Of a DNA stretch of 64,000 nucleotides, positions 1-14,000 are shown piece after piece. The stretch lies in contig CM060069.1 of NCBI GenBank assembly GCA_030533445.1, positions 29,458,837 through 29,522,836 of the forward strand, written 5' to 3'. Made by a program: the position numbers and the translations under genes. The number at the start of each line of letters is the position of its first letter. Position 1 is the first letter of the stretch. The DNA is from Cyprinodon diabolis. Its lineage: Eukaryota; Chordata; Actinopteri; Cyprinodontiformes; Cyprinodontidae. The notes under the pieces were generated by a model. That model did no database searches and was not told the DNA's origin. It saw only the letters and a program-made list of their open reading frames with translations.

Positions 1-583
1 CCTGTATTTCTGGGACAGGAGGGGTGTGGGGCTGTGGAGCATGGGTGTGCCCCTCTACTGCTATCTTAGGGGGGGTCCCTGATCTTCCTCCATGACTGCG
101 CGTACGATTCCCCCAACGGTTGTGGGGCTTCATCTTCTGCTGAGTCTTGTTTTGGTTTTTATTTGACAAAATGTGAGGGTGCAAACTCTCAGCAGTCGTA
201 CTGTGCATCTCAGTCTCTCCATGTCCATCATCTAGAGTCGTTCTGTTTTGGGCTCCGAAACGGGTGGTGACGTGCTCATGACTTGCTCCACGTACTTTGT
301 GGAAACCTCTTGTGCCATGTCGCATTTGGTGGTGTGGAAAGATGGTGAAGTGAAGCTCGCCCTTCGCTGGCTGGACGTTTCCGGCTTTTAGCAGGAAGGT
401 GAAAGAATCGTTGAGGGGAGTGGCTGGTGTGTGGCCACGGGCCTTTGTGAGCGTGGATTCGTTATTGTGGATCTGGCTGTCGGCGTCACTGAGAGTCTCT
501 TCAATGGCAACTCTGCCCTGTATGACATCCCTGAATGTAAATGACCTCAGTGCCTCTGATGCATGGTTTGGATCGTAGGTAAT
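1..583 (-). CDS. cspg4: cspg4 exon 22 (partial): last CSPG repeat and juxtamembrane spacer
   Basis: Residues 2188-2381, continuing beyond the left edge. Acceptor TCAG at 584-587. The frame stays open for all 583 bases. The first part (FTFRDVIQGRVAIEE, LNDSFTFLLKAG) closes the last CSPG repeat. The rest is a His/Asn/Arg/Pro-rich spacer with several N-glycosylation sequons (NRT twice, NKT). The transmembrane helix expected for this family is not yet reached. Confidence 0.85.
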   Translation of the reverse strand, partial: MTYDPNHASEALRSFTFRDVIQGRVAIEETLSDADSQIHNNESTLTKARGHTPATPLNDSFTFLLKAGNVQPAKGELHFTIFPHHQMRHGTRGFHKVRGASHEHVTTRFGAQNRTTLDDGHGETEMHSTTAESLHPHILSNKNQNKTQQKMKPHNRWGNRTRSHGGRSGTPPKIAVEGHTHAPQPHTPPVPEIQ

Positions 584-3500
584 CTGAATGAGACAAAATC
601 ATTGCATTAGGAGTTTCATCAGCATCTCCCTACTTATTGCTAAAAAAGAATTTAAATTATGCAGCTGCAAAATTTAATTTCTTTTTTTGGAATAAAAATG
701 TTTAAATTCAATTCAGTTTATTTATATATCGCCAATTCATAACACATGTTATCTCAAGGCACTTTACCGGATCATACAGTCAAATTGATCCAAAGTTTTC
801 TATCTAAGGAAAACCGATTGATTGCATCGACTCATTGACTCAAATGCAATCCCTCACACTAAGCTTGTAGTGACAGGGCCTCTTTCAGCCCTCGGTAACA
901 TGCTTTCTATAGCCTTTTGCAGTATACAGTCATACAGACACTTTGTGCAATTGCTCAAAAAAATCTAAAAAAAAAAAACTTTAAATGTGAGATTATGCAG
1001 CAGCATTCAAGGATTTGTTGAAAATCTACACATATCTACTACAGAGTGTACGGCTGATTTAGGTAGAACAGAGATTGGGATCTGGGTCAACAAGCCATCT
1101 CTATGTTACATATTTGTTCTGCCCAGCCATTGAACCAGATGAGTCCAATCTGCACAGGTTCATTCACTGTGCAGATTGGACTCACCTCCTTCAAATACAT
1201 GATATAGAGATGACTTGTTGACTCCAGATCCCCCACCTCTGGGTAGTTATCAGGCTAAATTTGACATTCTTGAAGACTTGCAGTAAAGCTTTATATCTAG
1301 ATGAACTGGGATATACAGGGTGGGATATAAAATACATGCAACCAATGTACAAAGTTTACACCAATAAGGATTTACCTTGACTAATTTGCCATGCTTCGGT
1401 GGAGAGAGAACCTTAAAAACTGGATCAACCCTGCTGATTCTGGCAAGCTCGGAGGCATCAATCATGGCTTTTCCCAATTTTACAGCAATACCACTCGGAA
1501 CTCTGACTGGTTCTCTAAGGTAAACCAGAGGCCTCACAGTGACATTCACCGTCTGCTCCGTCAGTCTCCCATAGTCAACACCAGAAGACCAGGCGGACAC
1601 TGAGATCTGGAAGCTGTCCTCTGATTCGCTGAGATCAGTCATGTGATAGACGACCCGACCAAACTGGAGGTCTTCGTGCTGGAAGGTGGTGACCTCCTGG
1701 TCGTTGATAGCTATGCGTCCATGGCGTGGGTGCTTGGTAACCATGTAGGAGATATTGGCCTGCCTCTGACCGTTGGTTTGAGCCGCCAGCTGGTTGGTTG
1801 TCAACACAACCGCCGTGCGGCCTTGAACCAGCGACAGGCCTGTGTTGTTAACCATGGATACAGATGGCTTCACAACCTCTAAGCTAAACAGCTTGTAGAG
1901 TGGACGGTGATGACCATCGGTGACATTGAAGTAGAGAACTCCAGTTGAGACCTCACCCTGTAGTAGGAATAACAGCAGTCTTACAAAAAAATGAAAGGGG
2001 CAATGGAACAGTTAAATTTTACAGTTTTTACAAGGATTTAGATTTGTCTGTTTCACCTGCTGTGTGAAATGCAGTCGGCCGTGGTTGACGTCATACTGTG
2101 TGAAGGAAGTCACTGGCTCAGGTCTTTCTCCCAAAGTCAGGAAACCATTGTTGGGTTTGCTGATCACAAGGTAGTGCAATTCTTCTGGTGGAGTATCATG
2201 GTCCTCAACCTTTAAAAAAATTTTTAGATTTATTGAGAAAGACTTAAAAAATATTCAGCCAGACAGAAAATCACCAAAACTAAAACTAACAGTAATTTTT
2301 TACCAAGTAATAGGGACGTTATGATTACCAGGAAATTATATCATTAGTCAGATTTGCAGATTTTTCTCAAGATAGTACTCCTAAAATGAGAGAAAATTTA
2401 CTGATTTAGGAAACCGTTGAAATTGGAAAAAAAAAAAAAGAATCTGAAAAGAATGTCATTATCTCACTGATTATATAAAATATAATTTCAGCAGCTGAGT
2501 GACATTTGTTCTTTATATATATGTATATATACGACCGACTCTAACATGATTGAAAATTAATTGTTTAAGCACATATTTATTTTGTCTATTATATCAATGG
2601 GAAATTATATATTTAATCTAGATTTTAAAAAAAGAATTCACGTGGTAAACAATAAAACATATAATTGGGACTGGATTTTAATAACAGGGAATAAATAATA
2701 ATATTCCACTGGTTAAAATGATACTTCACTTGAAGTAGTACAAAAAATAAAATTCAGAAGCATTAGGTATCTTGGAATTACAACTGCAGAAAATCAGTCT
2801 TGTATTTCTTAATTTTAGTGTGTTTATAAAAAAAAGTATGGCTTGTGCTCCAGAAAACAAAGCACACCACTATAAATTATATAACTAAGTAGGCTATATG
2901 CATTTGTAATCATAAATTATAAAAGGTACATTCAGCCGTTTCCTTCTAATAGCATTACATGAGGATTTCTTGGAGTAACCTGGATCTTTCTCTGGTTACA
3001 ACGTCATAATCCTAAAGGACATCTAGAGCAGCAGGTGTGGTAGAACTATTTTGGATTGGGCCATATTGTACTGACTTGGAATAAGAACAGGATGTTGTTT
3101 TCTTCGTCTTGATCAAAAATGACCTAAAGGAGAGCTATTATGAGTAACTGGCTCACCTGAAGGTTATCAGGCCCAAGGATGACTCTCTCCCCAACCACAA
3201 CCTTCATGCTCGGGGCTCTGCTTCTAATTAACGGGGGATGGTCATTGACGGGCGTCACAGTGATGTTGAACATCTCTGTCACTGCCACGCCGTCCATGGT
3301 AGGGTGGCGATGAGAAGCCGTGCCCAGTGCTGGGTAGGAGGCCGATGAAGGAGAATAGAGAGGGGAAAAAGAAGTGGAAGACGAGGAATCGGAGGAAAAG
3401 GAAGACAAGGGCAATGAAGAGGAGGAAGAGGGAAGATGCAAAGGAGCCACCCAGGCCCGAAAAGTAAAGCTGTCCTTCGTTGTCTCTGAGTCGTCATGGA

Positions 3501-5020
3501 GGTACATGATCCCAAACTTGTTCAGGGTAGCTTGTGAGAAATCTGTCCAGCTCCTGTGAGAAAATCATGAAAATCCAAAAGGATCACCTTATTGAATTAA
3601 TTAAAACTATAATTTCCTAACTCTCAATTTATTTCAACACTGTTCATATGGCACTTTAGGGTATGGCTGGGTTAAATTAAAGACAGGCAATTTACACAGG
3701 ATGTCACCTGGTGAGATTGTGTCCCTGTATAGTCAGTGCTCCGTGTCGAGGCAGAGAAATCACTCGGTACATGATGTGGTGGTCCGTTCTGTGGGACTCC
3801 GGAAGGTTTCCCAGCAGGTTGGAGGCATCAAGTTTAGAGCGGTCAATAGTCACTCTGCCTCCTTCAGCCACCACAGCACCTGGCGAAATAATAGAAACGA
3901 AAAAAATAATAAAACGTGTCCCTTTGAACTTCTCTTTGTTTCCAAGAAAGAGAACTGTGTCCGCCTGAAAGAGAGGAGGTACCTGCATTGTTTAGTAGTC
4001 TGGTCCTCTGTTGAGGGTTGCCAAGGTGATCGTTGGCTTGGTGGGAGATCAAAATGGTGAAGGTGTGTGGAGGGAGGAAAGCTGGAGGAGAGGACACGGT
4101 GAAAGAGAAGGAGTCTGCAGCTGACCAGCCCACCGACTCTGGCTTGTTCTGATCATATAAGATCAACCCGTCATTCACCTGAGAGGAGCAGAGATGGTCC
4201 AATTTTTAATTGTGTGTGTACAATAAAATTTTCATTTTTTTTTTTATATAAAAACAATAATTTGGCCTGATTTAATAAATGTGTTCAGTAAAAAGCAAAT
4301 GGTATGTATAAGCTTTGTTATATTTAAAAAAATAATGCTAATGTATTCTTAATGTTTTAAAACTAAACCTGGAATATTTCTAGGAAATCACATTATTTTC
4401 AAAAATGTTGTTATAACATGAGACTAATGTAACTGTGACTACATTATCATTTAAACTAGGAAAGGTTTAATTTCTGAAGTTTTAATAAATATATTTGGTA
4501 TTAATAATACCACAAACACAGTACATATCTGTTTTGAAATACAGGATTCTTTAAATTAAAAAACATTAGGTCAAGATAAATCATTTCACATCTTGTTTCA
4601 TTTATAAGGTAAGGAAGGATCTGTAGAATTGAACTGAAAAACAAATAAATCTGTTAGGGGGAAAACATAAAAAAATAAGAGCACAGTTAGTTAAGTAAGG
4701 TAAGTGGGACACCTTTTCAAATAAACACTAATTCCTGGCTAAAATGGCAGAAAACATTGTGGCAAAACTTAGTCTGATGCAGCTAAACTTGAGGTTTTCT
4801 GACGATGCATTGTAAGTTACTGTATGTGTGGCACAAATCAACACTCAGCATCACTGAAGGAGCATCATAACCACAGTAATGATGATTGGCTGATTATCCT
4901 TTAGGCAAAGTAAGTAAAAAGTACTAAGTTAAGATGCAGGATAACATTATATTGTTACTAAATTTACTAAATTTGAATCAAAAGATGATTCACTGAAGTT
5001 TTTGGTTTAAGGGTCATTTG

Positions 5021-5068
<48 letters not shown>

Positions 5069-8000
5069 TTGAATTGTAAGTTTTTGGATTAAAATAAGAA
5101 AAAAAGGAAAAAGGTGTGCCATTTCCAGTATTTCTTTTTTGACAGAAAATCTATTATACTTTGATATGCAGGCCATGAAGACATGTCATAAGGGTGTTGC
5201 ACCTTTTTCAAAGTTTAAATATCCGTCCTCCCAAAACCTATGTTACGTTATAGAATTCTTTGAACTCTACAAAAAAAGCCATTTTAATATAGTTGTAAAC
5301 ACATTCAAGTGCCTTTTCATTTGTTCAAATAACGCTTCTGTAAATTGACACACAGCCTAAAGCAAAGAAAATACAAAAATGTGTTTTCTCATTAGAAATT
5401 ATTCAGACAAATTGGTCGAATATTTTAGAAGGAAAGATTCTGGGCCAGATTAAAAAAGAAAAATAATTAAACCTAAAACCTTTGTTTAATTTATAATAGG
5501 TGAACATCTTTGCCAATACAATTTCCGGGGAAAACACTTCTACGTTAAACCTTTTTATAAGCATGCCACAATACCTTTTGACCTTTCAACGACTGTTCTA
5601 AAGCCAGAAGACAGTAAATGCAATTTGTACAGTAGCAAATAAAACGTGCTGCAGGTACCAATGCAACTTTTTATCAGCTTAATCTTTAAAAAGATGGCAC
5701 AAAAGGAAAATACAAATCATAGATTCCTACCATGCGCTGAGTAAACGTGGAAATGTTTCTAAAAGAGTTATCAGGCATTCGTTGAACCAGGCGACCAAAT
5801 TTTGGAGGAGCAGTCACAGCAAAAACAACAGATTGGTTTCTTGCAATGTCACTGATATTGTTGGTAACAACCTGAAGCTCCTGCTCTGAGATTGGCGTCA
5901 ACAAGCCTTAAAAGAGAACAGAAGAGAAAAGAAAATAATATCTGACTGGTCAAGAATACATTTAGTGTATATAAGTATGTACTTTATTTTATTAGAGCTA
6001 TGGTGGTCGGTTTCTTCTACTGAGGCAAAACCTTTAAATAAATTAAATTCATGAAGTTTCTGTTTTAAATAACATAACAACAATTAGTAGTTTAGAAAGG
6101 TAGTTAATTATAAAAGCAATATTAAAAACTTCTGGAATGCAAAAATGGAAAAGAGGATGAAATATTACAAAGACACTTCTGTCTCGTTTTATTAAAAAAA
6201 AAAAAAACATTAAAACAGTTCATCTGTGCTCTTTTTTTCCTCCATTCCGATTTCCTTACTGTTTTAGGAAGATGGGAAATATTATATTCAAGTCACAAAC
6301 AATGCTGTTATTCAAGAGTTTGTGAAGCATATTTTCTATTGCCTGCAAAAAAAAAAAAAAAAACTGAGAAGTTCCTGAAAATTCTAGTTTTCACAAATTA
6401 AAATACATCCATATAGCTTTGTGAATTTGCTGAAGACACTCAATGTAGATAAATGTATAGTGTTAATGTTTTTTTTGTATTTTATTTTAGCCTGACTTTA
6501 TTCATTTTAGTTTAGTTTAATGCACATCTTTGAAGCCCAGAGTAAGCGCTTGAACTGCCTCTGATGACGAGTGTTGGCTCGCCACAGATGTTAGTTGCTC
6601 TTTTTTATATAGAGAACATCACAACATATTCTGCCATAATTAGGGATAATTGCTTCAGTACCAAGGCAGACTAGAGCGCCAATGACCCTGAGTGGCAGTT
6701 TTGAAAATTACAGCACAAGGACCTCAGATTTATTATGCATTAGGTACTATATCCCAATTAGCCAAGTAATTACCTCCACCAAGGAGGTTATGTTTTTAGT
6801 AGAGTTTGTACGTGTGTTTGTTTGTCTGTCTGTCTGCATACAGTACAGGATAACTTGAAAAGTTATGAACAGATTTTTTTTTTTAAATTAACAAAGGTGC
6901 ACCTCAGTCCAAGGAAGAATTAATTATATTTTTTATGATGTTCCAATCATAATCAGGATACAGGAACTTTTTAAAGAATTCTTTAACATTATTTGACAGA
7001 ACAAGCAGTTCCCCCCCTAAACCAGAGGAAGTCAGAAGTGACTATTGGCAGCTTCGGCATCTGACTCAAAAAGTCCACAGTATAATACTGAAGACTGAAG
7101 GGCATTATTTATAAACCTATGAAAGGATTTTAAGGAAATTTTTACTAAAGGTGCACCTCGTGCCAAGAAACAATTCATTAAAATTCGGTAATGATCCAGA
7201 TCATGTGTGAGGTTTAGTTATAGGTGTAATTCACAATATGGGGTAAAATTTGTCATTTCGTGGAGGTCTGCTTTCTTTAAGTGCTTTTCTATTCATAATT
7301 TCAAAGGTTTTGTTGAAACCTTCAGGCATATTATGTCTAATTCCAGACAAGCAATACTGTTTCTAAAAAGTGAGGAGTAAGATATACCTGGGTAAACCTC
7401 CATGGGGTGGTTCTTCTGTAAAGTAAGGACAAGAGCTTGGGCTGTGGTACTGAAGATCTGCCGAGGAGCAAAATTAACTCCATCATTCACCTGAAAGTGA
7501 AAGCCCCCCGTTAATGGTCCTGCAGGGAGGGACAAGACAGGTTAAAAAAAAAAACAGTCTTTTACATCAGAGCCCTAACACCATAAAAATATCAGCATGT
7601 TTACCGCTTTGGACGAACACCAGCTGCCTGCTCTGTATGTGAGTTTGGGTAAAGTTCAAGATGTATCTGGAGGGTGAGCGCTTCAGAGCCAAGTGACCAT
7701 TGCTAGGTGGTGTGACAACATACTCCAGGCCCTCAGGTGGAGTATCTGAGTCTTCTGCACTGAGTTCATTGGTGCTTATTTCTGTAATAGACCCCACCCA
7801 CACCTGAAGCAGCAGAAATACAAAACAGGAAGGATGTTACACCTACATTTTCTGAGAAAACTAACCTATCCTGATTTCTCTTTTAAATTAGAGTTGCGTA
7901 TGTTCTCTTAACTGTTATTTAACCTGTTAAACAGAAATAATGTCATCTCTAAGAGAAATACATTATATTTTTTGGTACTTTCTATAAGAACCCATAAAAC

Positions 8001-11000
8001 TGAGACAGATTAAACAACACATAATTCCAGTATTTATTTTTTGAAAATTAAGAACTGTGTTCATAGACTATTTACATAAATCTGATAAATCTAGTGGAAG
8101 TTATTATGTGAGATTATATTCATTTAAGGGATTTTAATACGCTAGACTCCCTGCATTAGCAATATATTGGAAAAAATAATAATTTTAAATAGTTTATTTT
8201 TCAATTGATATGTTGTGTTAACTTATTTAAATAGTTGGTTAAGCAATCATTGTGGAAGCTCCCAGCCCTGTAAAGTCTTTTAGGGATAAACATCATGCAG
8301 GTGTGAAATAAGAAAGCCTTCATCCAGTCTGTCAGTTTGATTGAATGACTCTGTAAAATATTTTAAGATAACAAGTGTGAAAGGGAACTATATAAATGAA
8401 AAGAATCTAACAGAATCTGAATTTACTCACAGTGGGTTAGGTTTAGAGTCAAAGTATTCTATTCTATCCAATTCTACTCATTATATTTATGTGGCAGGAT
8501 ATGTGGGTCTCGGAAAACAAAACACTGACAGAGAGAGGAAGAAAGATTAGGTGAATACGAAAATGTCTAACTAAAATTTGGTTAATAGCTGTTTAAAAGC
8601 ATCCTGTTTATTAAATCTTCAAGTATAAGACTTAGGCTGATTAAATAAAATTCACTATATTCTTATTCCACATTGATTATACATTTTATTTAAGCGTACT
8701 TTGTGATTAATAAAACATTTACCACATTGTGAAAAGAAAATAAGCGAGAATGAATACTCATTTTTAATTAATCTTTGCCATAACATATTTTGGGGGCTTA
8801 TCCGTGATATACCTGACAAAGCAACAAATCTGCTTTTTACACATGTGCTTACACCTCTGTAAGGAGCATGCATCAATATTCTCAGGAGTCTTTTCTTTAA
8901 CAATCTAAAAACTCACTTGTAGCTAAACAGCCATGCTTTAAAAGCAATGACTCAAACAGGGATAAACATACAGTATGAGGAAAAGACCCAGGTGGGTCAT
9001 GATTAATGTAAAACCAAACAAAGCAATGAAATTAGTATTAATAAACTTCTTCCCTGTGGTAGACATACAGTAACTTAGAGACTTTCCTACCTTTAGCCCA
9101 CGGTTGGTGGTGACAACAGGGGTCTCATCATTGACAGGTGTGACTGTGATGTGAACCGTGCAAGGCAAGCTATGCTTTTTCATCTCTGTTTGATTGGCTA
9201 TAATTGTAAAGTTGTCCATCAGAGTTTCACTACCATCATGGACATAAGAGATGTACTCACGCTCCACCTAGAAATAGACGTTTCAATTAAATTCAAACAT
9301 GGTCCAATTCAAGCAATATATAGGGAAATCAGTATTTAATTTTTTCAAAAAAAGAAGATAATATTCAAAAAATCAGTAATGCCAATATAAAAGTCTTTGT
9401 AATAATACATTATGGTTTATAATAAGCAAGCATGCTAGGATAATTAAGCTCTTACATATCTGAAAAGAAAGATACAAATTCCAATTTTAGGAAAGAGTTT
9501 CACAAAGATAGGTTTGACTCATTGAAATATATTTTTTTTAATCATACCTCTGTGTGTGTAAAAGCATGGATAGGCATTCCCGGGATACGGCTGTGCTCCA
9601 AGTGTCCACATCTTGGTGGAACAATAACCTGGTAAAGGAAATTCAGCCCTGAAAAGTGATGACTGGCAACCTTGATAATACTCGATGTGAGAGGCAGGGA
9701 CGACCCTTCATCCAGAGTCAAGTTTAACACCTGAGGATTGGAAAAACACAGAAATAACTGCAGTTGGTTCGAATAATTGTAAAATTACCTCAATCATAGA
9801 TCTTTATGTATCCCTCATTCTTTTATTCAAGTTTAGTCATCAAATATCTTTAATACCTGTAGGGGAAGCAGGATGGGTATGATGTCAATCATCACTGTGA
9901 AAGGTCCAACCTTCGTCACTCCATTTGTTGCCTCTAAGACGATAGAGTCATTAATACTTCCTGCAGCCTGCTGCTGATACATAACAGATCTCTGGTTGAG
10001 ATCTTCTTGAGTGAATGAGGTTGTAGGCTGCTCCTTGAAACCCTGGATAAAACAAGTGAGCAAAAAAAACATGTATTTTGACAAACTTATTAAGTAAATA
10101 AATTGGTTAAACTAGTCTGGGCTAACTTTGTTTTATATTGTGGTAGCAAAAAGGTAAAATATATACTAGATACTGGTGTTCAAACACAATATATAATCAC
10201 TGATAAAAGGTGTTAGGCACACTGATAAATGCTTCAGACTTTTTATTTCTGTCAGCAAAGTGCCACCATATGGCTAAATACCGAAAACTGATTAAATCCA
10301 ATTCAAACATGTTCCCTTTGATTATGTTTTATCTCTAAAAAGCTACAATAGTTATAGCCCATTATATACAAATGTAAAGATACCTACCATTTACATTTCT
10401 GGAAGGCAAAATCATAAAAACAACAGAGATTTAGCAACTTTTTTTATTTGCTGATTTGTTTATCCAATTATTTATTACTAAACCAAATTTTGAGAAGCTT
10501 CATTTTAAAGTGTTTAACTATTAGATAAAAGGGAAACTATCTGGATAACCACATTTTCTAAATAATTTTTTTTATTGACTTGCCTCTCTCCGATGGAGTG
10601 CTAGTTATCCAGATTTTTCTGAACTATTGGAGCATTGCATTCATCTATTTGTCCATTTTTTTGCTTCTAGATTTGTGCAAACTGATTTCCTTCTATCAGT
10701 GTGAATTAAAATCTAAAAGATTTTAATATGTCCAGCGATGATAGGTATCCTCTCATGATGACCCAGTTTGCCAATGACAATATAAAACATTTTATGTTTA
10801 ACATTCTACCTTTATATCTTCCTGACTTTTGTTGCTTGGTGATTTATAAATGATGCCGACTCTAGGAGGAACTTGGACAGTGAAGATTATTTCTGAGGGT
10901 AAACTGTCATCGTGGACCACCTGGCGTATAAAAAGAAAAAGACATCAACCTGACAGAACAGCAACAATAATAATACATATAAATATATATTATTCAGAAT

Positions 11001-14000
11001 CTGGTTAAATTGGCTGTAATAAGAGACCTTCCCTCTCTCACCTCTACATCTTCCCTGCTTATGGAGGTATTCTGTCCCTCCGCCACCACCACCGGGCGGT
11101 TGGTTTTAACGGTTGGAGGTCTGTGATGACTCTCCAAATATATTTTTAACAGCACTCCTATATCCAAATGCACCTCCCTCCTTCCTCTTTCAGTGAGCCT
11201 CTCAGTGCTTCTTTCTCTTGCTCTTGCCGTCACATTGAAAACGTCCAACAACTTGTGGCCTCCGCTGTGGTGATAGGCCAGACGTCCTGCCACCAAGTCT
11301 CTCTGGGTGAAAACTGAAATGGCATCAGTTCCAATGATTGCCTCCTTCTGCCCATCATTAAAGCAGAGCACACCCTGACTAGGTGGAACGTAGACCTCAA
11401 AAGTCACTTCCTGGGGGTCCCGTATGTCTAGGTTGCTGATGACGCTGAGGTTAGCAGAAGTCAGGGCTGCAATCCCACCCTGCTGGACCATCAGACCCGT
11501 GTTGTTCTCCACTTGCAAGTATGGATCTTGTGCAATTACCTTCACCAAATAGGCACATGGAAAAGAAATATAATCTGGTCATATCATGATTGAGATAAGG
11601 ACAATAATGCTGGAATGAATCCAATTACCAACCAAGGAGCTAAATGTAAAGAGAAACTTGAAATGCATTTAAAGACTAGAAATACTCTCTTCCTTTGAAG
11701 GGTTAAGTGTAAGGCAAAAGATATATTCACCTCCAGGAGCGCTGACACATAGTGTTTCCCATCTGTTACGAAAAGCACAAAGCGGCCAAAGCTAACACCA
11801 CTGTGGATAAACAACACCTTGTTCTGAGGAAAGACAAGTATATAATTAGGACAATGAATATAGCTTGGGAAGATGCAATATTTAATCAAATTATTCATTT
11901 TGAGGTCCAAATAAGGTAGTGGGTGTAGAGTATAAGGATTACATTTTTCAGACAAAACTTCTTTTTTCAAATAAAATATATTTAATGAAAAAATGTCAGG
12001 GCAAAAACTGCAAATAGCTGAATGTTTCCCTGTTTCTTAATCACAAAAAAATAAAGTATAAGAATTTTCTTTTACTTTCTAATTTCTTTTAAAGAACATT
12101 TATCGGATCCGAAATTGAATATTCAAGTGATTTTATCAATTCTTTTTTTAAGACGTCCTAGAGAGATGTCCCTTCAATGTTCTGATATGAGGGTGCTATT
12201 TCCCTCACACCTGCAAAACATCTCTGGCACAACCTTAAGAAATAAAAAAGAAAAAAGATATACGTTTAGAGTGGCCTTTGAATTTTCTATCTAAAAATTA
12301 TTAAAGATTGCAGTTCCACTTTTTTCATATTTTTATCAATCATCTCATAATGTTTTATAAACATCTTATTTTAATTAATTTTGTATTCTCTTAATTATTC
12401 ATATTCATCAATTATTTTATTGTGTTCAACTGAAATTCACTTTTCTCTGTATGTGTTCCTATTAGGTTTTTTTTTCCCCATGTACAGCATTTTAAATATT
12501 TTTGTACACCTCATCAAGATGTTTATAAAACATATTGAATTCAACTTTCCAGGCAGAAGAATCGCAAAATATCATAAAGAAAATTTGACCTTTTATTACA
12601 CGTGCGGAAGAAAATCCCTCATACAGAAACAATCTATTGAATTGAAGAAATCCTTTTTCAATTCAATTCAATTCAGTTTATTTATATAGCACCAATTCAC
12701 AACACATGTCATCTAAAGGCACTTTATAGTTCACCAGATCATACAGTCAAATTGATTCAAAGTTTTCTATCTAAGCAAAACCAGTTGATTGCATCAACTC
12801 ATTGACTCGAAGGCAATCCCTCACACTGAGAATGCTTGTAGCGAAAGTGGAGAGGAAAAACTCCCTTTTAAAAGGAAGAAACCTCCAGCAGAACCAGGCC
12901 CAGTGTGAGCGGCCATTTGCCGAGGCTGACTGGGGTTCAAGGAGACACCATAATCGTAACCTATTAGTCCTCTCAAATAAAAAAAAAACAGAGGCATAAT
13001 TTATAATAGTGAGTTATATTTCATGTATTCAGATTATCAATGAGCCTTAGAATCTTCAGTTAGTAACTTCTGAACCTGTTTCTAGGGGGTATCGAGTCAT
13101 AGAGCAAATTACTCCTATCATGATCATTGTATTCTTCAAGTAATATGTCTTAAGAGCCAGAAATTCGAACAAAAACAAGGATAACATTTTGAAAGAAGTT
13201 TTTCTTTGAAAAAAATGCAAAGAATTGGATGCCACATCTTAACTCTAACTAAAGCAAAGGAGATGTGTTCTCAGGAATGGCCAATAGATTGCCCTAGTGA
13301 TGAAGAATATGACAACCCTCATGTTCTTTGGATTGAGGTGGACAAGGAAATCACTTTTCTAATGTAGTGTATATTGTGGCAACGTGACTGTCTGTGGGCC
13401 AATCCTTAAAATAGAAAAGACTACATGCTTTTTAAACAAGACAAAAGGTTGTAGCTCTGTATAATGTCTGTCTGTCTCTCCGTCCATCTGTCAATAGACT
13501 TAGACCGATTTCTTTATACTAGTAAGTCATGATTCCTATGAACAACTGTTTTACATCCTCCTCTGTGACTGATATATATTATTACATAATTTTTAAGCAT
13601 AAATCAGTAAATAAGAAAAAATGTTTTTTCATGAAGGTTTCTGTCTTTTCATTCATAAAGTTGATTTAGAGCTAAATGCTAACCTGCTCAAGGTCCCGCT
13701 GTGTAAATTCATATAGCCTGTGACTTGGATCGCTGGCCAGCACCAGCTCTCCCATTGGGATCCCCCTCCTTGTATAGACCAACCAGCTGTCCTCAAAATC
13801 CGAGTCATCGTCTCGGTAGCGCAGATCTTTCAATGTCACCAACCTCTGTCCATCCCGGGCCACATGGAAGACCTTATCAACAACCCTGACAGGTCTCTGA
13901 TCGTTGACTAGTTGAACAGAGATGTTAAAGATGTGCTCTTCAGGGTTTCCCTCGTCTTTCCTGTTTGCCTGTTTGTTAGATTTATACACAGCAATTTGAA

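Larger units (their letters stand above)
584..1375. other. cspg4 last intron in window: LINE 3' tail and inverted-repeat MITE
   Basis: Non-coding. It contains a LINE-type 3' tail (about 704-876) and a MITE with long inverted arms (1069-1241), listed separately. Confidence 0.6.
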
